From Pirellula staleyi DSM 6068 (GTDB lineage Bacteria > Planctomycetota > Planctomycetia > Pirellulales > Pirellulaceae), in the NCBI GenBank assembly GCA_945875845.1, contig CAMCMB010000003.1, positions 62,001 through 126,000 of the forward strand: DNA of 64,000 nt. Direction: 5' to 3'. Shown here piece after piece: positions 34,990 through 43,543 of this stretch. Each line of letters starts with the position of its first letter. Positions within the stretch are counted from its first letter, which is position 1. Below the pieces are notes generated by a model that ran no database searches, was not told where the DNA came from, and saw nothing but the letters and a program-made list of their open reading frames with translations. The position numbers were made by a program, and so were the translations under genes.

Positions 34990-36669
34990 CTAACGTCGTT
35001 GCTTACCATGGCCTTGCGAATAGCGATCGCGTTGCAATGCCAACTGTTGGGCGTGGATCGGTTCCAAGTTACATGCACCATGAATGGCGTTGGCAAGCAG
35101 CAAGCAAAATGCAGGTTCCTCGAAATCGGTGGGATGTCCAAGCGAAGTATAAAAGCTGCTTCCGCCGTCTGCTCGCACGAATGTCCAAGCCACAGGTTCC
35201 TCTGCCTGCCCCTCCACTTTACCGGTCCAAAGAACGCGAGTTCCCGCTTTCAGCGGGCTGACTTGGTACAAAGAACCTTTGCTCATAAATACCGGGTCGG
35301 AGGCGTTCTTGTCGCGAACCGTTGCAACCAAGTCGTTGGCGTAGTGGTTTGTGTAACTCCCGCCATGCGTATAGGCATCGTATTCGGGCCATTGCTCCAA
35401 TCCATCCACCGGTTTTCCATTTCGCAAGCAAAATGCATGGCTGGCGGTTCGGATTCCAACGATGGGTCTACCCGAAGCAACAAAATTCCGAATGCGATCC
35501 AAATCGTTTTTTTTCATCGGACGTCGACGAACGCTCACCAGCAATGCGTCCGCGTCGTCGATGGCTTCTATCCCTGGGACCTTCGATTTATCTTGGCTGT
35601 CGCCAAAAATGAACGAGACGCGCAGATCGGGTTGAAGATAGGTTGCGGCAAAGGCAGGCAAGGTTGTCGCTGTGTGGTATTCGTCTTCTGCCATCAGGAT
35701 CGCCAGGTGCGGTCGTCGATCTTTGGAGAAACGAAAGGGCGTCGCTAGCTTTGGATTCGAACGTACGTCCGCAGATCCGAATAATTGATCGCTGGTGAGT
35801 GTTGAACAAACGTATCGTTCGACATGATCGATAACCAGATCTGTGCCGCTAAAGTGATTGACATAGGGCCACTTCAACGGATCATACATGGTGTCGGTCA
35901 AGTCACGGATCAAGGCGACATGCTTGCCATGATTGGCGAGTTGCCTCAGCCCAAAGGGGCGTCCGAGGACACACATATTGGTATGGACCCCGCAAATCAC
36001 AACATGCTTGATTTTGTTGGCTTCCAGAATATTCCAAACTTCATTGCCTGAGTCGCTGATAAAGTCACGGTTCGCTTGGATGTCGATGGATGGGATTTGT
36101 TGACGCCACGGGAGTTTTGGGTTGCGTCCTTCGGCAGCCAAGGTTTGCGCCCACTGAGCGTGTTCCACAAGATCGTCGTCCTCGCCCCCCTCGGATTGAT
36201 CGATCGGATAGGCGGCTGACTCTTCGCTTGGAATGCGATCGCACCAACGGTTCAAATCGCTAGGCAGATTGCTCGCAGCGGGAACACCCTTGGCTCGTGC
36301 CCTGGCGGGATGTGACTCGTAAAACGGCATGCAATCGCTAGGTGCGTGAATGATGGTCGCACCTTGCAAGCGTAAGGATTTCGCCAACGCATCGATCCGA
36401 GGGGCTAACTCTTGCACGCGGCGAACCGCATTGACGCAATGGTGTGAGTCCCAGACATCGCAAATGATGAGTGCAACTTCGTTAGGTTTCCAGATTTCCG
36501 GCGTTGCAATCCGATGGAATCGGTCCGGGACATCGTGGACGGGAAACTGTCGTATCGTTTTCAATTCCATATCCGTTGCAAGGGTCGGCGATAAGGAAGG
36601 TGGAGATAAAAATGATACGGAACACAAGAAAAACAGAACCGTCAGCCGGGAACAACTTGGGATGGTCAT
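34990..36669 (-). CDS. Secreted isochorismatase-like / ThuA-like fusion
   Basis: 559 residues. Signal peptide about 1-31. Residues about 60-275 are an isochorismatase/nicotinamidase-fold hydrolase: catalytic Asp in VALIICDVWDSHHC, and Cys in HVVICGVHTNMCVLGR. Residues about 318-545 are ThuA-like (HLAILMAEDEYHT, DADALLVSVRRRPM, GRPIVGIRTASHAFC, THGGSYTNHYAND), a glutamine-amidotransferase-like fold linked to trehalose utilisation. Both parts are full-length, so a genuine fusion. Probably periplasmic; substrate unknown. Aldolase and aldehyde dehydrogenase genes follow upstream on the same strand but 458 bp away. Confidence 0.85.
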   Translation of the reverse strand: MTIPSCSRLTVLFFLCSVSFLSPPSLSPTLATDMELKTIRQFPVHDVPDRFHRIATPEIWKPNEVALIICDVWDSHHCVNAVRRVQELAPRIDALAKSLRLQGATIIHAPSDCMPFYESHPARARAKGVPAASNLPSDLNRWCDRIPSEESAAYPIDQSEGGEDDDLVEHAQWAQTLAAEGRNPKLPWRQQIPSIDIQANRDFISDSGNEVWNILEANKIKHVVICGVHTNMCVLGRPFGLRQLANHGKHVALIRDLTDTMYDPLKWPYVNHFSGTDLVIDHVERYVCSTLTSDQLFGSADVRSNPKLATPFRFSKDRRPHLAILMAEDEYHTATTLPAFAATYLQPDLRVSFIFGDSQDKSKVPGIEAIDDADALLVSVRRRPMKKNDLDRIRNFVASGRPIVGIRTASHAFCLRNGKPVDGLEQWPEYDAYTHGGSYTNHYANDLVATVRDKNASDPVFMSKGSLYQVSPLKAGTRVLWTGKVEGQAEEPVAWTFVRADGGSSFYTSLGHPTDFEEPAFCLLLANAIHGACNLEPIHAQQLALQRDRYSQGHGKQRR

Positions 36670-36836
36670 TTGAGATTCCAGATGGTGAGTAAAGAATAAT
36701 CCCAGTATACGCTATTCGCGCGACCTACCGTAGGTCACTCTTGCCGAGAGTGACTTTGTACTGTCCAAACGCCCCCAAGACCAGAAAGGACAAAACCACT
36801 ATCAGCGAAAATTAGGGAGGTCGTCCCTCGCTCACC

Positions 36837-36952
36837 GGCTTGTTGATTTAATGGTACGACGGACTTCCTAGTCCGTCGAATTCCCCATTGACGGACTTGG
36901 AAGTCCGTCTTACCGCCCTTACCCAATCACGACTTCACTAAAGCAACAAGCT
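36837..36952. repeat. MITE-like element, family B copy 2 (116 bp)
   Basis: Begins GGCTTGTTGATTTAATGG and ends near CAACAAGCTG, with the ACTTCCTAGTCCGTC hairpin inside; nearly identical to 26531-26646. It lies in the gene-free gap 36670-37127, which also contains a family C unit (36974-37026) and then ATTAAATCAACAAGCCC (37050-37068), the same terminus again, so this too may be a nested pair. Confidence 0.88.
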
Positions 36953-36973
36953 GTCACGCGTCGGGTTACCATC

Positions 36974-37026
36974 GCGTGGCACGAGCGCGCTCGCTCGTGA
37001 GTTCATGGGCGAGACGCCCATACCAC
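36974..37026. repeat. Family C palindrome unit, single copy
   Basis: GCGTGGCACGAGCGCGCTCG followed by TTCATGGGCGAGACGCCC, the same sequence that is present as a tandem triplet at 3440-3546. Confidence 0.8.
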
Positions 37027-37127
37027 GTTCGAATACCCCTTATCACAGTCCATTAAATCAACAAGCCCTTTCGCGTCGGGTTTTGATCTAGAGCTACCTT
37101 GTCGCGATCGACTGGCTTGCAGCTTTT

Positions 37128-38420
37128 CTAAGTGAGTTTAAAGGCGGCTCTCAGTTCGTCGATCACAGCGTCGGACATGGAGGAGATGTCACCGATCGCT
37201 CGGGCGTTGATGACAGCTTCTGCGGTGGACTCGAGGACTTCGAGCCGATCGAACGCGTCCAATACACTCCGGCCTGTCACGATCACTCCGTCGTTTTCAA
37301 GAACCGCTGCTGGCGACGATTCCGAGACATACGACGCAATCTGTCCATCATTGCGGTACTGCGTTCCGTAGGGCACACGTTTGACGTCCCGAAGAAACAC
37401 GTAGCTTTCAGGAATGGTTCGAACATCGAAAACGGAATCGGTCACGCTAAAGGCCGTTGCGTTCACTGGGTGCGCAAAAACGATTGCCTGCACGCCGGGG
37501 TGTTTCTCGTATATCGCTTGGTGCGCCTTGGCAGCCCGACTTGCACGTTTTCCAGCTTCACGACACACACCACTCACCAAAACAAGGTCCTCTACATCCA
37601 GCAGTTCGCGATCGTGCTGCGTGGGAGTAATGAGAAATGAGTTGGCGTCGACCCTCGCCGAAAAGCTTCCCTCGGTGCTGATTAACAATCGTTGGCGGCA
37701 GCCTCGACGCACAAAGTCTCGCAGTTGGCGACGGAGTTCTCGTTCCTGGCCGGTTGCAGCCGGTGGATCGTACGATTCGAAATCCACGCTTCGCTCCGCA
37801 GCACGCTCAAGCTTGGCATCATCCAGGTACAGAACATTGCCGAGTTGGCGAGCTTTGATCGTTGTCTTGCCCGCGAACTCAAACGCTTCAAATCGCTGGA
37901 AGGCTTTTGGCAGCGAATCTCCGCCTACAACGACGCCGTGATTCTCAAGAATAACACTGTCGCATCCCTCTCGAAACGTCGCCGCAATATTCAGCCCCAA
38001 TTGTTCACTGCCTGGGCAAGCATAGGGCGCAAAGCCAACTTTGCCGCACACCGAGTGAGCTTGATGAAACAAACGCGTGTTGGGTTTTTGACGACAAATA
38101 CTGAATGCCACCAACGCAACTGGGTGCGCATGCACCACCGCTCGAATATCCGGTCTCGCGTCATAGATCGCTTTGTGGAACGGAAATTCCGACGACGGCG
38201 GGTGCAACCCATCGATCACACCGTTGGATCGCACACATACGATATCGCCTCGCGTAAGGTTGCCTTTATCGACCCGAGCAGGCGAAATCCAAATATCGCC
38301 TGACTCATCTCGGATCGATAGATTGCCACCGGACGTGGTCGTCATGCGATATCGATAGATGCGGTCCATCGTCTGCATGATCGCATCGCGTGGATGGACC
38401 ACGTATCTTGGATGGCTCAT
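37128..38420 (-). CDS. Tandem class II aldolase/adducin-domain protein
   Basis: 430 residues made of two class II aldolase domains. Domain 1 (about 5-205): Gly-rich [12 protein letters not shown], catalytic Glu in PPSSEFPFH, zinc His pair in VVHAHPVAL and the third His in [11 protein letters not shown], all intact. Domain 2 (about 222-425): similar layout ([44 protein letters not shown]) but the zinc ligands are changed to FAH and END. So only the first copy should bind metal. Starts directly after the aldehyde dehydrogenase stop (TAAATG). Possible fuculose- or rhamnulose-phosphate-type aldolase producing lactaldehyde for the neighbour; inference. Confidence 0.87.
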   Translation of the reverse strand: MSHPRYVVHPRDAIMQTMDRIYRYRMTTTSGGNLSIRDESGDIWISPARVDKGNLTRGDIVCVRSNGVIDGLHPPSSEFPFHKAIYDARPDIRAVVHAHPVALVAFSICRQKPNTRLFHQAHSVCGKVGFAPYACPGSEQLGLNIAATFREGCDSVILENHGVVVGGDSLPKAFQRFEAFEFAGKTTIKARQLGNVLYLDDAKLERAAERSVDFESYDPPAATGQERELRRQLRDFVRRGCRQRLLISTEGSFSARVDANSFLITPTQHDRELLDVEDLVLVSGVCREAGKRASRAAKAHQAIYEKHPGVQAIVFAHPVNATAFSVTDSVFDVRTIPESYVFLRDVKRVPYGTQYRNDGQIASYVSESSPAAVLENDGVIVTGRSVLDAFDRLEVLESTAEAVINARAIGDISSMSDAVIDELRAAFKLT

Positions 38421-39914
38421 TTACGCTCCCAACGGTCGAACTACCGATGTGCACCGGTAGTAGTCCATCAACGTCTCAATCGATAACACGCCCCCACCCA
38501 TACCGCTCTTGTTGATGCCTGCATAGGGAACACCGTGCGGAAAGACGTTGTGTGCGTTGATCCAACTGTTGCCCGCCGCCATGGCTTCCGCCACGCGTGC
38601 AGCCCGGACTAGGTCGCTCGTCCAAACACTGTTTGCCAAACCATACTCGGTGTTGTTCGCCATTTGAATCGCCTCTTGTTCGTTCGCAAACGTAGTCAAA
38701 TAGGCGACCGGACCAAAGATTTCTTCACGGGCGGCAACGTTGTCGAGCGAACCGGCGAGCAAAGCAGGTTTGACATAATTTCCGGTGTATCCCTCGACAG
38801 TCGCTGGACCACCTTCCAACAACCATTTTGCTCCGTCGGCTTTTCCCTTGTCGAGGTATCCCAGAACTCGTTTGCATTGCTTGGCATTTACGACCGGTCC
38901 CATCTGGCTCTTCGGATCCAACGGATGGCCGATTCGGACTTTTTTAAGTCGATCAATACATACACTGACAAATTCATCGTAGATGTTTTTATGAATCAGC
39001 CAACGTGTTGCATCGCAGCAAACTTGTCCTGTATGAAACGTGATCGCACCGACAAGCTTTTCGGCGGTTTTCGTAACATCTACGTCATCGAAAATCACGG
39101 CAGCACCTTTGCCACCCAGTTCCAGTTTCACTGGAACAAGATTACGGCCACAGGATTCCGCCACCATGCGTCCAACTTCCGGAGAGCCGGTAAAGGACAT
39201 GCGTTTGATCTTGGTGTTGTTCGAGAGGGCAGCTCCCGTGGTAGCGCCGCGTCCAGTCACTACGTTGATCACGCCGTCCGGAACGCCAATCTCTTTTGCC
39301 AACTGAGCAAGGTAGAGGGCCGAGAGCGAAGTGTCTTCGGCTGGTTTGATCACGACCGTATTGCCAGCAACAAGCGCAGGCGATATTCCCCAGCCGATCA
39401 ACAGAAAAGGAAAATTCCAGGGGAAGATAAACGCACAGACACCCCACGGTTGCCGATACTTCCAAGCGTCATGACCGGCCACCTCGAGCTTCGTTCGCGT
39501 TTCAACTTGTTGCGAGAGCTTGACGAAGTATCGAAGAGTGTCGACAAAGTTTTGAACATCCCCTTGCGCTTGGGCTTCGATCTTGCCAGCGTCGAGGGCT
39601 TCAATTTGCGCAATGATTGGCTTATGTTCTTCGACTGCGTCGGCCAGTCGAAGCAGGATTGCGGTTCGCTTTTCATGCGGCATTTGCGACCATGCTGGAA
39701 ACGCAGCTGCGGCGATATCGACGGCGTGGTCCACTTCCTCGGCATTCAAGTCATGAATTTCGCCAAGTTTATCTCCGGAGCCAGGATCGAAGGTTGAAAC
39801 GGTAGCCCCCGAACTCGATTCGAAATCCTTGCCACCAACAAAGCTAGGGAAATGATTGCGGCTCAAAAAGGCTTCGACTCTGGGAAGCAACTGGGATTGT
39901 GCGACACTGCTCAT
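38421..39914 (-). CDS. NAD(P)-dependent aldehyde dehydrogenase
   Basis: 497 residues, full length. PWNFPFLLIGWGISPALVAGN, the cofactor loop MSFTGSPEVGRMV, general base in LELGGKGAAVIF (Glu) and nucleophile Cys in HTGQVCCDATR; the C-terminal GINKSGMGGGVLSIETLMDYY is typical of the betaine/retinal/lactaldehyde-type ALDH class. First gene of a two-gene unit with the tandem aldolase. It likely oxidises an aldehyde released by aldolase cleavage. Confidence 0.93.
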   Translation of the reverse strand: MSSVAQSQLLPRVEAFLSRNHFPSFVGGKDFESSSGATVSTFDPGSGDKLGEIHDLNAEEVDHAVDIAAAAFPAWSQMPHEKRTAILLRLADAVEEHKPIIAQIEALDAGKIEAQAQGDVQNFVDTLRYFVKLSQQVETRTKLEVAGHDAWKYRQPWGVCAFIFPWNFPFLLIGWGISPALVAGNTVVIKPAEDTSLSALYLAQLAKEIGVPDGVINVVTGRGATTGAALSNNTKIKRMSFTGSPEVGRMVAESCGRNLVPVKLELGGKGAAVIFDDVDVTKTAEKLVGAITFHTGQVCCDATRWLIHKNIYDEFVSVCIDRLKKVRIGHPLDPKSQMGPVVNAKQCKRVLGYLDKGKADGAKWLLEGGPATVEGYTGNYVKPALLAGSLDNVAAREEIFGPVAYLTTFANEQEAIQMANNTEYGLANSVWTSDLVRAARVAEAMAAGNSWINAHNVFPHGVPYAGINKSGMGGGVLSIETLMDYYRCTSVVRPLGA

Positions 39915-40052
39915 GATTGGGATCCTTGTGAAACTGAGAATTCAGAGAGAAAATCCATTCTAGCGTATCTGCAGATCTGCTGCAGGTGCCCGCTCGAATT
40001 GCGAAGGTGTCGTTGGGAACGGTTCCAGTGACAATAAAAATTGGACGCAAGC

Positions 40053-40168
40053 GGGCTTTCGATTTAGTGAAGTCGTTATTGGGTAGGGGCGTTACGACGG
40101 ACTTCCAAGTCCGTCAATGGGGAAATCGACGGACTAGGAAGTCCGCCGTACCATGAAATCAACAGCCC
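40053..40168. repeat. MITE-like element, family B copy 3 (reversed)
   Basis: Reverse-oriented copy, ends GGGCTTTCGATTTAGTGAAG and AAATCAACAGCCC, hairpin ACGGACTTCCAAGTCCGTC inside; again 116 bp. It occupies the gap 39915-40301, where I see no gene. It is followed at 40169 by CTAGCGCGTTCCGGCTGATT, which also follows the family B locus at 26709. Confidence 0.88.
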
Positions 40169-40301
40169 GCTAGCGCGTTCCGGCTGATTGGATTCAGAAT
40201 CAGCCCTTTACGGACGCTCATGGTTTCGCCTTTTGAGCGACTAAGGTATTGTAGAGAGATCAAGTTCTCTTTCGGGTTTGCAGTCCTCTTCTTCATCCAC
40301 A

Positions 40302-41696
40302 ATGGCAAGTTTGAACAAAAAAGTAGCCAGTGCTAAATCGAGCAAGAAATCCTCAGATCAAGGGAATCGGAAGAGAGCGGTTTTTGGGAGACCCTTTTAC
40401 CTTTTTCTAGTGCTCGTTTGCTTGTTGATTGCATTTCTTTGGAGCGGTGGAATCGTTGGGTTTACGAATTCGATGGCGAAAAATGCAATCGCATCCAAGA
40501 AGCTTGATTCTGCCGATTGGTGGTTGGCAGTTGCTCGCCGAATAAACGCGTCCAACGCGGAGACCGATTTCCTGCAAGCGAAATCGGAAAGGCAAAGAGG
40601 TCGTCTTGACAAAATGGCGAGCCACTTGAAGTCTGCTTACAACAAAGGATTCGACCCATCCAAACTGGAACGGGAACAGACCCTTGCTTTCGCTAGTCTT
40701 GGTCGGTTTAGCGCTGAGACAGAAGAACAGATGAATGACTGGATTGATTCGAGAGAAGGTGATTTTGGTGAAATTGTGGATGCGTATACCAATGGTCTCA
40801 CAGTGATATCGCGGTTCGACCACGCACTTGAGCTTTTAAAATGGTGGGAAGCGAAAGCTCCTTGGGACCCTGTTCCTCATTATCGAATTGGGCGAATCAA
40901 CGAGCACATGCACCAGAATTCCGAAGCGGAATCGCAATATCGAAAAGCGATTGCCAAGGATCCTAATTTTCACAAAGCGACTTACAACCTAGCTCGAGTC
41001 ATACTGGATCAGCGCCGCCCTGAGGAAGCCCTGAAGCTCTTTCAAACTTGCAACGTGGGCGAATCCGCGTTGGCGGCCAAAACGGGGATGGCGCAATGCT
41101 ATAAGGCTCTTGGGGAAACGGAGACGGCTCGAAGCCTATTAACAGAAGTCCTGAAATCCAGTTTCGAGGCTCTGAGTCAATCACAAAATGCTGTGGACGA
41201 TTTTCCAGAACGATTTGTAGCCGCATCCGAACTGGGTAGTATCGAGACGGAACTTGGCAATTTTTCGGAAGCAAAGAAGTACCTGGAGGCCGCGTTAAAG
41301 GTTCATCCACTCGATTCGACGGGTCGATACTCGTATGCCGTCGCATTGCGGGGACTCGGGTTACAGAAAGAAGCTGAAGAGAATTTCGAAATAACCCGGA
41401 AGGCTCGTACTGCCCTTGACCAAGTGACGGGACTGCTCGAAGTCCTTCGTAGGGATCCTCAAGACACGAAATCGCGAATCGCGATAGGAAAAATCGTACT
41501 TGAACATGAATCCGAACGAGCTGGGGTCTTTTGGCTCCAAAGCGTTTTTTCGTATGATCCTAAGAACTCGGAGGCACATTTGACGCTCGCAGACTACTAC
41601 CAAGGAAAAAAAGATCCCTCTCCCGAAGATCTGAAACTTTCGGCATACCACCGAGCATTTGTCCAAGTCACTCTCGGCAAGAATGACCTACGGTAG
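40302..41696 (+). CDS. Membrane-anchored TPR protein
   Basis: 464 residues from ATG 40302 (a TTG at 40278 is an alternative). Lys/Ser-rich cytoplasmic tail, one membrane helix at about 33-50 (YLFLVLVCLLIAFLWSGG), then TPR repeats through the rest: PVPHYRIGRINEHMHQNSEA, AESQYRKAIAKDPNFHKATY, AKKYLEAALKVHPLDSTGRY. Located 47 bp upstream of the CRTAC1-like gene; TPR and ASPIC/VCBS proteins often pair in planctomycetes (from memory, moderate). Likely an extracytoplasmic scaffold. Confidence 0.82.
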   Translation: MASLNKKVASAKSSKKSSDQGNRKRAVFGRPFYLFLVLVCLLIAFLWSGGIVGFTNSMAKNAIASKKLDSADWWLAVARRINASNAETDFLQAKSERQRGRLDKMASHLKSAYNKGFDPSKLEREQTLAFASLGRFSAETEEQMNDWIDSREGDFGEIVDAYTNGLTVISRFDHALELLKWWEAKAPWDPVPHYRIGRINEHMHQNSEAESQYRKAIAKDPNFHKATYNLARVILDQRRPEEALKLFQTCNVGESALAAKTGMAQCYKALGETETARSLLTEVLKSSFEALSQSQNAVDDFPERFVAASELGSIETELGNFSEAKKYLEAALKVHPLDSTGRYSYAVALRGLGLQKEAEENFEITRKARTALDQVTGLLEVLRRDPQDTKSRIAIGKIVLEHESERAGVFWLQSVFSYDPKNSEAHLTLADYYQGKKDPSPEDLKLSAYHRAFVQVTLGKNDLR

Positions 41697-41743
41697 GTTG
41701 CACCTGCCGGGTACGACCATTTGAGTATAGACTATCATTCCCA

Positions 41744-43540
41744 ATGATTTCATCGACAGAAATGCTTCATGACGCTGCCTGGCAAAGGAAAAGAACGAGA
41801 ACTAATTACGAAGGCGATGAGCGAGACGTGTCCCAAAATTCCGTGAGTTTCATAAGCGAGCATGTGGCCGTTCTTTGCGCTTGGGTTTTGCTCTTGTGTA
41901 CGCTTGGGTGCAACAACTCTGCTAATGTCCCAGCGACAGGCGTTCCGAGCAAAACCGTCGAAAAAGTCGAGCAAGTCTTTCGATTCGCTGACGCAACCAG
42001 CGCTCTCCACCTGAAGCATACGTATCAAAATGGCGAAGAATCAAATCGTTTTGGAATTATCGAATCGATTGGAGGCGGTATGGCCGTCTTGGACTTCGAT
42101 CGCGACGGATGGCCCGATTTGTTTTTCCCCGGCGGAGGACGGTTTGCTGAGTCGAACTCTATGACACCCCTCGCAGGCGCATTGTGGCGAAATGAATTTG
42201 GCAAAAGTTTTTTGAATATGTCCAAACCTTCTCGATCGGATTCCGCAATATTCTATTCTCACGGGGCAACGGTTGGCGACATCAACAATGACGGATTCCC
42301 TGAGTTGCTGATTACCGGCTTTGGAGGACTGCAGCTTTTCGTCAATCAAGGAGATGGGACGTTTCTCGAGCTTGGAGCAGCGTCTGGACTCAACGATTCA
42401 AGCTGGAGCACCAGCGCTGGATTTGGCGATTTTGACAACGACGGCTTTCTGGATTTGTACGTAGCCCATTACGCAAATTGGACCATCGAAAACAACCCAG
42501 AATGCAAGTCTAGCAACGGCACTCGAGACGTCTGTCCACCGGGCGCATTTACGGGCTTGCAAGATGTCGTGTTCATGAACAATGGCGACGGAACATTTCG
42601 CTCGGTTACGTCAGAGATTGGGCTTGTTCCCGAGGGCAAGGGGCTAGGACTGGTTTGCGCCGATATCAACGACGATTCCAAGTTGGATGTGTATGTTGCA
42701 AACGACACGACGAATAACTTTCTTTACGTCAATCAAGGAAGCGGAATGTTTCTAGAGATGGGTGTCGCCTCCGGCACAGCCCTCGATGAACGCGGCACAT
42801 CCAATGGAAGCATGGGAATATCCGTTCTCGATTTTGATGGTGACCTTCGACCTGACCTCTGGGTTTGCAACTTCGAGAACGAGACATTCGCTCTCTACAA
42901 AAACGACGGGAATTCCAATTTCCGACACGTTACTTCGTCGACAGGCGTTTCGGCGCTAGGAACATTGTTCGTGGCCTTTGGAACCGTTGCTGCTGATTTT
43001 GATAGCGATGGAGACGAGGATATCGTCGTAACGAATGGACACGTGCAACGTCTCCCGCCCGGAAACTCGGTGGAACAACTCCCTCTGTTTTTGACAAACA
43101 GCGGCAAGGGAAGGCTTACCCGGCAGCTGTTTGATTCCTCAAATTACTTTTCTAAAAAATGGAGAGGTCGCGGAGCTGTCGCGTTGGATTACGACCGCGA
43201 TGGAGACCTGGATCTAGGGTTTTCCAACGTGAATCAACCTGCCGCACTCTTGGAGAATCAGTCGGAGGGAAAAGGGGATTGGTGTAGCTTGGAACTTATC
43301 GGAACGAAATCCAATCGCGATTGCATCGGTGCCAAGGTGCTGTTTCAAACCAACAAGAAACGTTATCTACGGATCATTTATGGCGGCGGCAGCTATCTCT
43401 CTCAAAACCCGTATTTGGTGCATTGTGCGTTCCCCGTGGGTGAGGAATTGCAACAAACCGAAATCACATGGCCAAACGGGAGCAAACAGATCGTTACCAA
43501 CATTCAGGTCAGTCAATTCAATCGAATTGTGGAACCTTAA
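41744..43540 (+). CDS. CRTAC1-like lipoprotein (FG-GAP/VCBS repeats plus ASPIC/UnbV)
   Basis: 598 residues from ATG 41744. A lipobox LLLCTLGC ends near residue 56; a GTG at 41828 would give a more usual lipoprotein signal peptide. The body has VCBS/FG-GAP blades with Ca-binding loops (DFDRDGWPDLFF, DINNDGFPELLI, DFDNDGFLDLYV, DFDSDGDEDIVV, DYDRDGDLDLGF). The C terminus is the ASPIC/UnbV domain (CIGAKVLFQTNKKRYLR, GGGSYLSQNP, ITWPNGSKQIV). A predicted surface beta-propeller that binds Ca; ligand unknown. Confidence 0.88.
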   Translation: MISSTEMLHDAAWQRKRTRTNYEGDERDVSQNSVSFISEHVAVLCAWVLLLCTLGCNNSANVPATGVPSKTVEKVEQVFRFADATSALHLKHTYQNGEESNRFGIIESIGGGMAVLDFDRDGWPDLFFPGGGRFAESNSMTPLAGALWRNEFGKSFLNMSKPSRSDSAIFYSHGATVGDINNDGFPELLITGFGGLQLFVNQGDGTFLELGAASGLNDSSWSTSAGFGDFDNDGFLDLYVAHYANWTIENNPECKSSNGTRDVCPPGAFTGLQDVVFMNNGDGTFRSVTSEIGLVPEGKGLGLVCADINDDSKLDVYVANDTTNNFLYVNQGSGMFLEMGVASGTALDERGTSNGSMGISVLDFDGDLRPDLWVCNFENETFALYKNDGNSNFRHVTSSTGVSALGTLFVAFGTVAADFDSDGDEDIVVTNGHVQRLPPGNSVEQLPLFLTNSGKGRLTRQLFDSSNYFSKKWRGRGAVALDYDRDGDLDLGFSNVNQPAALLENQSEGKGDWCSLELIGTKSNRDCIGAKVLFQTNKKRYLRIIYGGGSYLSQNPYLVHCAFPVGEELQQTEITWPNGSKQIVTNIQVSQFNRIVEP

Positions 43541-43543
43541 AAT

